Shown: in pieces, positions 1-7,366 of the stretch
Numbering within the stretch: position 1 is the first letter of the stretch
How the letters are laid out: every line of letters starts with the position of its first letter
Assembly: GCA_023425865.1 (NCBI GenBank)
Contig: JAFABV010000102.1
Location: 1-28,274 of the forward strand
Length of the DNA: 28,274 nt
Reading direction: 5' to 3'
Source of the DNA: Bacteroidota bacterium
GTDB lineage: Bacteria > Bacteroidota > Bacteroidia > Bacteroidales > Bacteroidaceae
Notes under the pieces: generated by a model
What the model saw: only the letters and a program-made list of their open reading frames with translations
What the model was told of the DNA's origin: nothing
Databases searched by the model: none
Position numbers and translations under genes: made by a program

Positions 1-2
1 AT

Positions 3-197
3 ATTCTACTCAATTCCTACATGGGACTATACGATTTTCTCAACCTGCCAGAGGGGCGATGGATAAAAATCATTGAGGCCAGACAGAAAGAAGATGACGA
101 AAATCATCAACCAAGCCTTTTCCCAGAGATGAGGGGGCCTAATTTTGAAAATCAAAAGACCAAGACTTATTTACAGCAAGTTACAGATGGGAAATAG
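3..197 (+). CDS. C-terminal end of an unidentified protein (partial)
   Basis: An open frame enters from the left edge and stops at TAG 195-197, giving about 64 residues. The tail is hydrophilic and ends in ...SLFPEMRGPNF... and ...YLQQVTDGK. An internal ATG lies at 21, but the frame is open upstream of it, so this is more likely the end of a longer gene. I do not recognise the family. The stop is followed directly by repeat-rich non-coding DNA. Confidence 0.45.
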   Translation: MLLNSYMGLYDFLNLPEGRWIKIIEARQKEDDENHQPSLFPEMRGPNFENQKTKTYLQQVTDGK

Positions 198-227
198 GAT
201 TTTCCCAGTTTTATCGGACAGCAATAC

Positions 228-310
228 TTTAATACAGAACCATTCTATGGTTTAATATAGAACCATTTTATGGTTTTATACAGAATCATTTTATGGTTTG
301 ATATAGAACT
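228..310. repeat. 23-base tandem repeat, about 3.6 copies
   Basis: Units begin at 228, 251 and 274, with a partial fourth at 297-310. The consensus is close to TTTAATAYAGAACCATTYTATGG. Each full unit and its junction hold a small dyad, AACCAT-N3-ATGGTT, at 238-252 and 261-275; in the third unit (284-298) the left arm is AATCAT. Units have no separate spacers, so this is not a CRISPR array. Function is unknown; it could be an array of protein-binding sites or a replication-slippage product. Confidence 0.85.
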
Positions 311-455
311 GTGCATCCTTTAGTAAAGCCCCATCATATCCTTTTATCCGAAGTATAAAACGATGAGCGTGTTATAGCTACGCCCCTCATGGCATGCCAC
401 ACCTTCGCAAGCGGTAGCACATCTACTGGCCGCCATCTGCGGGTGCTGTGTACTC

Positions 456-656
456 TTTAAGGTGGGTTCTATTAATTACCACCGAAACAAAAATATTAAA
501 TCATGGGTTACGTTTTGCCATCTTTCGGACTCTCTTCGGCTCAAATTGCAAGTTAACTCAGTCGTTATGCCCGCATAACTTCTTCGTTCACTTGCAATTT
601 GACCTCGAAGATAGTCTCGAAATCTGACAAAGCTAATTAATAGAACCCACCTTAAA
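456..656. mobile_element. MITE-like palindromic element
   Basis: The 23 bases at 456-478 (core GGTGGGTTCTATTAATTA) are matched by their exact reverse complement at 634-656. Inner arms also pair: CAAATTGCAAG (542-552) with CTTGCAATTTG (591-601), and GTTATGC (564-570) with GCATAAC (573-579) around a two-base tip. Sequence between these arms pairs imperfectly, so nearly the whole unit can fold into one long hairpin. Both ends lie on TTAA, which would fit a TA or TTAA target. It encodes no transposase, so it would need one in trans. Element identity is inferred from structure alone. Confidence 0.65.
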
Positions 657-798
657 TACGTCTCAGATGATGAATGTCGCAAGCCACATGAGCACAGTTC
701 TTGCAAACAAGTTCAATCACCTGTTATGGCCTTTCCGAAATGCGTCATCTGCCGACGCAAAATAAGACCGTATAAGTTATTATTTTCTGTTTTGAAAG

Positions 799-830
799 TT
801 TGCGGTGTCAAAAAAATATGTTACCTTTAC
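799..830 (+). promoter_or_regulatory. Putative gyrA promoter
   Basis: TTTG at 799-802 and TAccTTTA at 822-829 are separated by 19 bases, close to the Bacteroidetes sigma consensus. A transcript would start near 836, leaving a leader of about 75 bases before the gyrA ATG. Confidence 0.5.
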
Positions 831-911
831 ACCTTGAATAAGAATGAAAACGGCTTAGAACGAAAATAAATGCCGTCTAATCGAATTTCTTGAATATATT
901 ACATACATCAA

Positions 912-3569
912 ATGGACTTGAATCAGACTATTGATCAGGACAGGGTCATGCAAATCAACATTGAAGAGGAGATGAAGTCCTCTTACATCGACTATTCGAT
1001 GTCGGTGATTGTTGCCCGCGCTCTTCCTGATGTTAGGGACGGCTTCAAGCCGGTGCATCGTCGTATTCTCTACGGTATGCTCGGCTTAGGCAATACCAGT
1101 GACAAACCGTATAAGAAATGCGCCCGCGTAGTTGGTGAGGTGTTGGGTAAGTATCACCCCCATGGCGACAGTTCGGTGTACGGTGCTTTGGTGCGTATGG
1201 GCCAGGATTGGAACATGCGTTACAAACTGGTTGATGGACAGGGCAACTTTGGTAGTGTCGACGGAGACTCACCGGCTGCCATGCGTTACACGGAGTGCCG
1301 CCTCTCTAAAATGGGTGAGCACGTCATGGACGACATCGACAAGGAGACGGTAGACATGGTAAATAATTTCGACGACACGTTGAGGGAGCCATCCGTGATG
1401 CCCACCAAAATACCCAATCTGCTGGTCAACGGTGGTAACGGTATTGCCGTGGGTATGGCAACGAATATGCCTACGCACAACCTGAACGAGGTGATTGACG
1501 GCTGCTGCGCGTTTATCGACAATCCAGACATAGACACCGAGGGACTGATGCAGTATATTCCTGCTCCAGACTTCCCCACAGGCGCTTATATCTATGGCCT
1601 TCAGGGTGTTAAAGATGCATACGAAACAGGCCGCGGCCGTATCGTGATGCGTGCCAAGGCAGAGATTGAGACTGATGAAAGTCATGATAAGATTGTTGTG
1701 ACCGAAATACCTTATGGTGTCAACAAGCAGCAGCTGATCGAGTATATTGCCGAGTTGGTGAAAGAGGGTAAGGTAGAGGGAATCTCTAACGTCAATGACG
1801 AGACCGGCCGTCAGGGTATGCGTATCGTCGTTGACGTGAAGCGTGATGCCAATGCCAAGGTGATTCTCAACAAGCTCTTCAAGATGACAGCTTTGCAGAG
1901 TTCGTTCTCTGTCAACAATATCGCTCTGGTACCCAACAAGGCTGACCATTCGCAGCTTCGTCCCAAGCTGCTGTCGCTCAAAGAGTGCATCCGCTACTTC
2001 ATCGACCACCGTCATGAGGTGACTATTCGCCGCACACAGTTTGACTTGCAAAAAGCTAAAGAGCGTGCGCATATTCTCAAAGGACTGATCATAGCCTGTG
2101 ACAATATCGATGAGGTCGTGGCCATCATCCGTGGCAGTGAAACCCCCGCGGTGGCCCAGACTAATCTGGAAAAGCGTTTCGGACTTGATAATCTGCAAAG
2201 TAAGGCCATCATCGACATGCGTCTCTCGCAGCTTACAAGCCTGCGTATGGATCAGTTGCATGCAGAGTATGATGACTTGATGAAGCTCATCGATGAATTG
2301 CAAGGCATTCTTGACGATCCTGAGAAGTGCAAGCAGGTGATGAAGAACGAGTTGCAAGAGGTGAAGGAAAAATACGGCGACGTGCGCCGCACCCAGATTA
2401 TTCCTGACGAGCATGAGTTCAACGCCGAGGATTTCTATCCCAATGACCCAGTTGTCATTACTTTAAGCCACCTTGGTTATATCAAACGTACACCGCTGAG
2501 CGAGTTCCGCGAGCAGGCACGAGGCGGGGTAGGTTCCAAGGGCGCGAATACGCGTGACAAGGATTTCACAGAGTATATCTATCCGGCCACGATGCACCAG
2601 TATATGCTTTTCTTCACCAAGAAAGGACGTTGCTATTGGCTGCACTGCTATGACATACCTGAAGGCGACAAGACCTCTAAGGGTCGCGCCATACAGAATT
2701 TGCTCAATATTGAGCCTGACGATGCGGTCAACGCCTTGCTGAGATTGCGCGGACGTGGCTTGGAAGACGAGGAGTTCATCAACAACCATTATGTGGTGTT
2801 TGCCACAAAGAACGGTACGGTGAAGAAAACCTTGCTTAAGGAGTATTCTCGTCCGCGTGCCAACGGTGTCATTGCTATCAACATCGCTGAAGGCGATGAA
2901 GTCATCGATGTACGCCTTACCAATGGTACCAACGAACTGATCATGGCCAACCGTAATGGCCGTGCGGTGAGATTCGATGAGAATTCCATCCGTACGATGG
3001 GTCGTGTTTCTACCGGCGTGCGTGGTATGCGTCTTGACGATGACGACGACGCGGTTATCGGCATGATTGTAGTCAATGACGCAGAGAACGAGACCGTTAT
3101 GGTGGTAAGCGAAAACGGATATGGCAAACGTTCCGAGGTGGAAGACTACCGCAAGACAAACCGCGGCGGCAAGGGTGTCAAGACCATGGCCATCACGGAA
3201 AAGACCGGTCGCTTGGTTGCCATCAAAAACGTGACAGACGACAACGATCTGATGATTATCAACAAGAGCGGCATTGCCATTCGACTGGCTGTTTCAGACG
3301 TGCGTACCATGGGACGTGCAACTCAAGGCGTCAGACTGATTAACCTGGTGAAGAAAAATGACAATATCGCCAGCGTTTGTAAAGTGATGAGCTCGGAGTT
3401 GGAAGCAACTTTAGAGACCGAGAGCAAGCAGAAGTTGATGGAGGCTGACGAGAAGTTCTCTCAGTCTACCTCTACGCTTGAAAGCGGTGATCTGGATTCT
3501 TCCGCCGACAACAATACCGTTGACGGGATAAGCATCGGTGTCGATGATTTAATTGATGTTGATGAGTAA
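912..3569 (+). CDS. gyrA: DNA gyrase subunit A
   Basis: This is the breakage-reunion subunit of DNA gyrase, which with GyrB introduces negative supercoils. The 885 residues have the family's usual order: an N-terminal winged-helix/tower region, then the C-terminal DNA-wrapping beta-pinwheel. The catalytic tyrosine is Tyr126 in AAMRYTECRL. The quinolone-determining region reads HPHGDSSVYG, so the E. coli Ser83 equivalent is Ser87 and the Asp87 position is Gly91; I believe Gly is normal in this phylum. The GyrA box (Q535-G541) reads QARGGVG. The protein ends in a long acidic tail rich in Asp, Glu and Ser. The 912 start places YIDYSMSVI where expected; Met13 is a less likely alternative. A promoter lies at 799-830. 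Confidence 0.97.
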   Translation: MDLNQTIDQDRVMQINIEEEMKSSYIDYSMSVIVARALPDVRDGFKPVHRRILYGMLGLGNTSDKPYKKCARVVGEVLGKYHPHGDSSVYGALVRMGQDWNMRYKLVDGQGNFGSVDGDSPAAMRYTECRLSKMGEHVMDDIDKETVDMVNNFDDTLREPSVMPTKIPNLLVNGGNGIAVGMATNMPTHNLNEVIDGCCAFIDNPDIDTEGLMQYIPAPDFPTGAYIYGLQGVKDAYETGRGRIVMRAKAEIETDESHDKIVVTEIPYGVNKQQLIEYIAELVKEGKVEGISNVNDETGRQGMRIVVDVKRDANAKVILNKLFKMTALQSSFSVNNIALVPNKADHSQLRPKLLSLKECIRYFIDHRHEVTIRRTQFDLQKAKERAHILKGLIIACDNIDEVVAIIRGSETPAVAQTNLEKRFGLDNLQSKAIIDMRLSQLTSLRMDQLHAEYDDLMKLIDELQGILDDPEKCKQVMKNELQEVKEKYGDVRRTQIIPDEHEFNAEDFYPNDPVVITLSHLGYIKRTPLSEFREQARGGVGSKGANTRDKDFTEYIYPATMHQYMLFFTKKGRCYWLHCYDIPEGDKTSKGRAIQNLLNIEPDDAVNALLRLRGRGLEDEEFINNHYVVFATKNGTVKKTLLKEYSRPRANGVIAINIAEGDEVIDVRLTNGTNELIMANRNGRAVRFDENSIRTMGRVSTGVRGMRLDDDDDAVIGMIVVNDAENETVMVVSENGYGKRSEVEDYRKTNRGGKGVKTMAITEKTGRLVAIKNVTDDNDLMIINKSGIAIRLAVSDVRTMGRATQGVRLINLVKKNDNIASVCKVMSSELEATLETESKQKLMEADEKFSQSTSTLESGDLDSSADNNTVDGISIGVDDLIDVDE

Positions 3570-3576
3570 CATTTTG

Positions 3577-3604
3577 CTCCTGTTACCCGTCTGGGTAGCA
3601 GGAG
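3577..3604 (+). other. Hairpin after gyrA
   Basis: CTCCTGTTACCC (3577-3588) pairs with GGGTAGCAGGAG (3593-3604) around a four-base loop, with one G-T pair. It lies just after the gyrA stop, but no T-run follows, so it may stabilise the mRNA end or cause pausing rather than act as a classical terminator. Confidence 0.55.
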
Positions 3605-3646
3605 TAAATCGTTATTGCGACTATAAACTTTTAATTTAAGATAAAT

Positions 3647-4876
3647 ATGAAAAAACTAATGATTGCAGCTTTGATGATGCTTGGCACGTCAACTGCTTTT
3701 GCCGGAGACAGTGAAGGGCTCAAGGCTATCATGAAGGTTAAAGACTATGCTGCCGCACTCGACTTGGTGAACAGCAGTCTCAACCAACTTGCTAACAATC
3801 AGGAAAAGGCTAAGGCCTATCAGCACCTTACCAAGCTCGCTCTTGAGAAGTTTGATAAGGAAAACGCTGTCCAGACAGCCAACATGCAGGCACAGATCAC
3901 TAAGGGCAAGGAGTCGGCTTACGACACACTTGGTTACTACGAGGCAGCCTACAATGCCACTGTCAATGGCTTGGAATGCATGAAGTATGATGCTATGCCC
4001 GATGAGAAAGGCAAAACAAAGCCTAAGTTTACCTCTGAACTGACACCGTTGGTTTCCAACGCTCGCATGCAGTTAGTTACTGCCGGTAACTATTACGCAA
4101 CACTTGGTGACGAGAAAGGTGTGTTGAAGTATTGGGGTACTTTCCTCGATACCGACGACCATCCTGCTTTTGCCGCTTCAAAGGCTAACGAGGAGCAGTT
4201 TATTGGTCAGGTAGCCTTCTATTCGGCTCAGTTTGCCAATCAGGCTGGCGAGTATGAAAAAGCAGAGAAGTATGCCGACATCGCCATGCGCGACAAAACC
4301 GTGCGCGACAAGGCTGAAAGCTTTAAGTATTCTATGGCTCAGCGCAACCTGAAGACCCAGGCCGATTCACTTGCATTTGTTGACAAGATGAAGTCGTTGT
4401 ATGCTGCCGATCCGAAGAACGAGTCCATCTTTGTTATTCTGGCAAACATGTATTCTGGATTGAACAAGAACAGCGAGCTCGACGCTCTGCTCAACGAAAA
4501 GGTAGCTGCTGACCCCAACAATTTCTCTGCATGGGCATTGAAGGGTCAGACACTGATGAATCGCAACTCTACCGCGGAAAATCCGAATTGGGATGAGACC
4601 ATCGATTGTTTCAAGAAAGCCAATGCTATTGACGGTACTAATACTGTGATTCTCACCTATCTGGGTTTCTGTCTGAATGCTAAGGCTGCCAATGCCGCAA
4701 ACGCACAGGCACAGAAGGCACTTTGCCAGGAGTCTATGGGCTTCCTTGAGAAGGCTCGTGAACTGGACCCCAACCGAGAGAAGGCCAACTGGGCTTATCC
4801 TTTGTACCAGAGCTACTATACTGTTTATGGTGCTCAGGACAACCGTACCAAGGAGATGGAGCAGATGCTGAAATAA
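3647..4876 (+). CDS. Secreted tetratricopeptide repeat protein, paralogue 1
   Basis: Function is unknown. The 409-residue protein begins with a clear type I signal peptide (MKKLMIAALMMLGTSTAFA, cut likely after Ala19), so it acts in the periplasm or is exported. The rest is Ala-rich and alpha-helical with TPR-like units, best seen at DPNNFSAWALKGQTLM and the following FKKANAIDGTNTVILTYLGF. It shares the signature YDxxPxxxGKxKxK and a C-terminal W-(A)-x-PLYxxY box with the next two genes, so the three are tandem paralogues. It lies 77 bases after gyrA and ends at its own terminator, so it may be transcribed separately from the next two. Confidence 0.85.
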   Translation: MKKLMIAALMMLGTSTAFAGDSEGLKAIMKVKDYAAALDLVNSSLNQLANNQEKAKAYQHLTKLALEKFDKENAVQTANMQAQITKGKESAYDTLGYYEAAYNATVNGLECMKYDAMPDEKGKTKPKFTSELTPLVSNARMQLVTAGNYYATLGDEKGVLKYWGTFLDTDDHPAFAASKANEEQFIGQVAFYSAQFANQAGEYEKAEKYADIAMRDKTVRDKAESFKYSMAQRNLKTQADSLAFVDKMKSLYAADPKNESIFVILANMYSGLNKNSELDALLNEKVAADPNNFSAWALKGQTLMNRNSTAENPNWDETIDCFKKANAIDGTNTVILTYLGFCLNAKAANAANAQAQKALCQESMGFLEKARELDPNREKANWAYPLYQSYYTVYGAQDNRTKEMEQMLK

Positions 4877-4898
4877 TCAGAATGTGACGATATAGGGA

Positions 4899-4940
4899 TG
4901 GGGCCGCATCACCATTTTCATGGGATTGCGGTCCCATTTT
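4899..4940 (+). terminator. Rho-independent terminator after TPR paralogue 1
   Basis: TGGGGCCGCA (4899-4908) pairs with TGCGGTCCCA (4927-4936), with one G-T pair, and is followed directly by TTTTCGTTT. It separates paralogue 1 from the operon that follows. Confidence 0.8.
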
Positions 4941-5018
4941 CGTTTAAGCGACGCCATGAAGTGGTCTGCTGCTGAATGCCAATTAGAGAAATAAAAGCGT
5001 AATCTGAATCTTTATAGC

Positions 5019-5049
5019 TTGCGTATATCAAATAAAAAGGCTATCTTCG
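5019..5049 (+). promoter_or_regulatory. Putative promoter of the TPR2-TPR3-helicase operon
   Basis: TTG at 5019-5021 and TAtcTTcG at 5042-5049 are 20 bases apart, near the Bacteroidetes -33/-7 consensus. It lies about 40 bases before the ATG at 5089, in the gap that follows the terminator. Confidence 0.6.
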
Positions 5050-5088
5050 CAATTTGAAGGGTTATTATTCATTCCAAAACCAGATGAA

Positions 5089-6186
5089 ATGCGACATTGG
5101 ATATGCTTCATAGGGTTGATTTTGGCTTGTGTAGCCTATGCCAAGGACGGCTCCTCCAAGGATTCGGCCCGTGTGATTGCGTTGCAAGTGCAGGAACAAT
5201 TAGCCCATCTTCCTACAGTTCAAGATTCCGCTGATTACTATTTCATTTTAGAGAAAGTCGTGAAGTTGGCGTTGCGATGTGACCAGTATGACGCGCAACC
5301 CAATGCACGTGGCAAAGTGAAGACCGTTTACCGAAAGAAGCATCGTGCCAAGCTGTTGCCGTTGTATCCGCGTTTGATAGACGGAGCCCGTTATTTCGCG
5401 ACCACAGGGCAATCTGCGCATACCTCGAATATACTGTCGGTTTATCTTGATTTCTCGCAGAGTCAACTTGGTGAGGGCTTACCTGCTGCCGACAAAGGCT
5501 GGGCAGCCTTGTGGGCGGCACAATTGGCCTTTTCGATGGGTGACTATTCGGTTGCCGACCATATGGCCGAATTGGCACTGGCTGACAGCGTCTATGCTCC
5601 TTTGGCAGCAGAAGTTAAAATCAGGTGTATGCGTGAAACCATGACTACGTCAATCGACTCCGCACGATACATCATTGCATTATTAGAATTACATGACAAA
5701 GCCCCGCAAAATGAGGGATACTTTCGGATGCTGACGCAATATTTTACGACAAAGGGTAATAGGCAGCAGATGGATAACTTTGCCATCGACGAAATCCGCA
5801 AAGATAGTACCAACAAGCTGGCCTGGGCTTTCTTAGGTGAAACAAAGATGAAGCAGCACCTTTGGGCTGAAGCCATACACGCGTATCAGCGCGCGGTGGC
5901 ATTGGACAGTGATTTTGTAGAAGCCATGTATAATCTTGGCATTTGTTATAGCGCCAGTGCCCAGGAAGATGAAGCCGGACATGAAAAGCTTTCGCCAGAC
6001 TCTTGTGTGTTGATGCTTCATCGTGCTAAAGCCTATTTGGAACAGGTGAGCGCCCATCGTGACGGGCAGTCATTAGACTGGGTGAAGCCCTTGTATCAGG
6101 TCTATCTTATCTTAGGCGAGAAAGAGAAGGCCGCAGTATTGGAACAAAGATTAATTTCAGGAAAAGATGCAGAACAGGATCATTAG
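5089..6186 (+). CDS. Exported tetratricopeptide repeat protein, paralogue 2
   Basis: Function is unknown; 365 residues. The N-terminus (MRHWICFIGLILACVAYAKD) is a signal sequence that can be read two ways: type I cleavage after Ala18, or a lipobox ILAC with lipidated Cys14. TPR-like helical pairs follow, clearest at LWAEAIHAYQRAVALDSDF followed by VEAMYNLGICYS. It shares with its neighbours the YDAQPNARGKVK signature, here followed by RKKH, and the WVKPLYQVY box near the C-terminus. It is shorter at the N-terminus than paralogues 1 and 3. Its last 20 bases overlap the start of the next gene, so translation is probably coupled. Confidence 0.83.
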   Translation: MRHWICFIGLILACVAYAKDGSSKDSARVIALQVQEQLAHLPTVQDSADYYFILEKVVKLALRCDQYDAQPNARGKVKTVYRKKHRAKLLPLYPRLIDGARYFATTGQSAHTSNILSVYLDFSQSQLGEGLPAADKGWAALWAAQLAFSMGDYSVADHMAELALADSVYAPLAAEVKIRCMRETMTTSIDSARYIIALLELHDKAPQNEGYFRMLTQYFTTKGNRQQMDNFAIDEIRKDSTNKLAWAFLGETKMKQHLWAEAIHAYQRAVALDSDFVEAMYNLGICYSASAQEDEAGHEKLSPDSCVLMLHRAKAYLEQVSAHRDGQSLDWVKPLYQVYLILGEKEKAAVLEQRLISGKDAEQDH

Positions 6187-7366
6187 TGTCATCATATGCT
6201 GTTTGTTTTGTGCCGGTATTTTTGCACAGAAAAAAGATATTGCCACGGCAAGAGAGTATGTAAAGAAAGGAAACAACTTGGATAAAGCCGAGCAGATGAT
6301 GCTCACTTTACTCAAGGATTCCGACCAGAGAGCTAACGTAAAAGTATGGGATGTGCTCTTTGAGGCCGTACGTAAACAATATGAGCAAGGCAACGAGAAA
6401 CTCTACCTCAAGCAGAAATATGATACGGCGGCATTGTTTAATACCGCATCACGAATGTTTGTATATATGGAGCGGTATGACTCGATAGAATCTCAGCCCG
6501 ACGCCCATGGCAAGGTGAAGCTGGCATACCGCAAAGACCATGCCTCGTTGCTAAATACTCTTCGGCCCAATTTGTTTAATGGCGGATTATATTATATTCA
6601 GAAACAGAAATTTGCGGATGCCTATCGTTTTTTCAATCAATACATAGACACTTCCATTCAGCCTCTGTTTACGGGTTATAATTATTCGGAGCACGACAAA
6701 CGAATGCCCGAGGCCGCATACTGGGCCGCTTACAGTGCCTACAAACTGAATGACGCAAAAAAGACATTGGAGCATACTTACTTGGCGCTGAAAGACACGG
6801 CCCATTATGTGATGATGTTGCAATATCTTGCCGACATCTATCGCCAGGAAAAGGATACGGTGAGGTATGTTGATGCCTTGAAAGAGGGATTTGAGAAATA
6901 TCCTTCAGAGACATTTTTCTTTTCAAATCTCATCGATTATTATTCGGGAAACAATCAGTGGGAACATGCCTTGTCGCTCACGGATAAGGCCATACAGAAT
7001 GATTCAACCAATGAAATGTTTTGGCTGACCAAAGGAACCGTACTGCTGAATTTAGGCGATTATGAACAATGTTTTGTGTTGAGTGACAGTCTTCTACAAA
7101 AAAACGACAGTTTGGTTGGGGCATACCTGAATGCAGGACTGGCCAAATTTAATCTTGGCGTGACGCTCGACAAGAGAACCCAGCATTCCGCCAAGACAAA
7201 AAGAAGTATCCTTACCTATTATACAGAGGCACTGCCTTATTTGGAGAAATACAGAAAACTTCAACCTGACAGGGCCGATAAATGGGCGTTGCCGCTCTAT
7301 ACCATCTATCTGAACCTCAACAAGGGAAAGGAATTTGATGAAATTGATAAAATATTGAAGAAATGA
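6167..7366 (+). CDS. Secreted tetratricopeptide repeat protein, paralogue 3
   Basis: Function is unknown; 399 residues. A signal peptide (MQNRIISVIICCLFCAGIFA|QKK) with cleavage before Gln is typical of Bacteroidetes exports. Helical TPR-like repeats fill the mature part, for example AYWAAYSAYKLNDAKKTLEH and MFWLTKGTVLLNLGDYEQC. The family signature appears as QPDAHGKVKLAYRKDH, and the C-terminal box as WALPLYTIYLNL. The similarity to paralogue 2 around the GKxK signature is strong. It overlaps paralogue 2 by 20 bases and the helicase gene by 4 bases (ATGA), so all three are one transcription unit. Confidence 0.83.
   Translation: MQNRIISVIICCLFCAGIFAQKKDIATAREYVKKGNNLDKAEQMMLTLLKDSDQRANVKVWDVLFEAVRKQYEQGNEKLYLKQKYDTAALFNTASRMFVYMERYDSIESQPDAHGKVKLAYRKDHASLLNTLRPNLFNGGLYYIQKQKFADAYRFFNQYIDTSIQPLFTGYNYSEHDKRMPEAAYWAAYSAYKLNDAKKTLEHTYLALKDTAHYVMMLQYLADIYRQEKDTVRYVDALKEGFEKYPSETFFFSNLIDYYSGNNQWEHALSLTDKAIQNDSTNEMFWLTKGTVLLNLGDYEQCFVLSDSLLQKNDSLVGAYLNAGLAKFNLGVTLDKRTQHSAKTKRSILTYYTEALPYLEKYRKLQPDRADKWALPLYTIYLNLNKGKEFDEIDKILKK

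Larger units (their letters stand above)
198..911. other. About 710-base gene-free region upstream of gyrA
   Basis: No convincing gene is seen on either strand. The stretch holds a 23-base tandem repeat (228-310), a GC-richer block at about 355-455 with a possible hairpin around 363-391, a 200-base palindromic MITE-like element (456-656), and the gyrA promoter (799-830). The 76-codon minus-strand frame at 476-706 lies mostly inside the palindrome and is judged spurious. Confidence 0.7.

Noticed and set aside
228..310. CRISPR array
   Set aside because: The repeats are directly adjacent with no variable spacers and no cas genes are nearby.
1170..1190. Fluoroquinolone resistance change in GyrA, with Gly at the E. 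coli Asp87 position
   Set aside because: The Ser83 equivalent is intact and I believe Gly here is the normal residue in Bacteroidetes, so it is no evidence of resistance.
1269..2414. A 381-codon open frame on the minus strand inside gyrA
   Set aside because: It lies wholly opposite a highly conserved gyrase gene and reads as low-complexity His/Leu/Val-rich sequence without domains, as expected from codon bias of the real gene.
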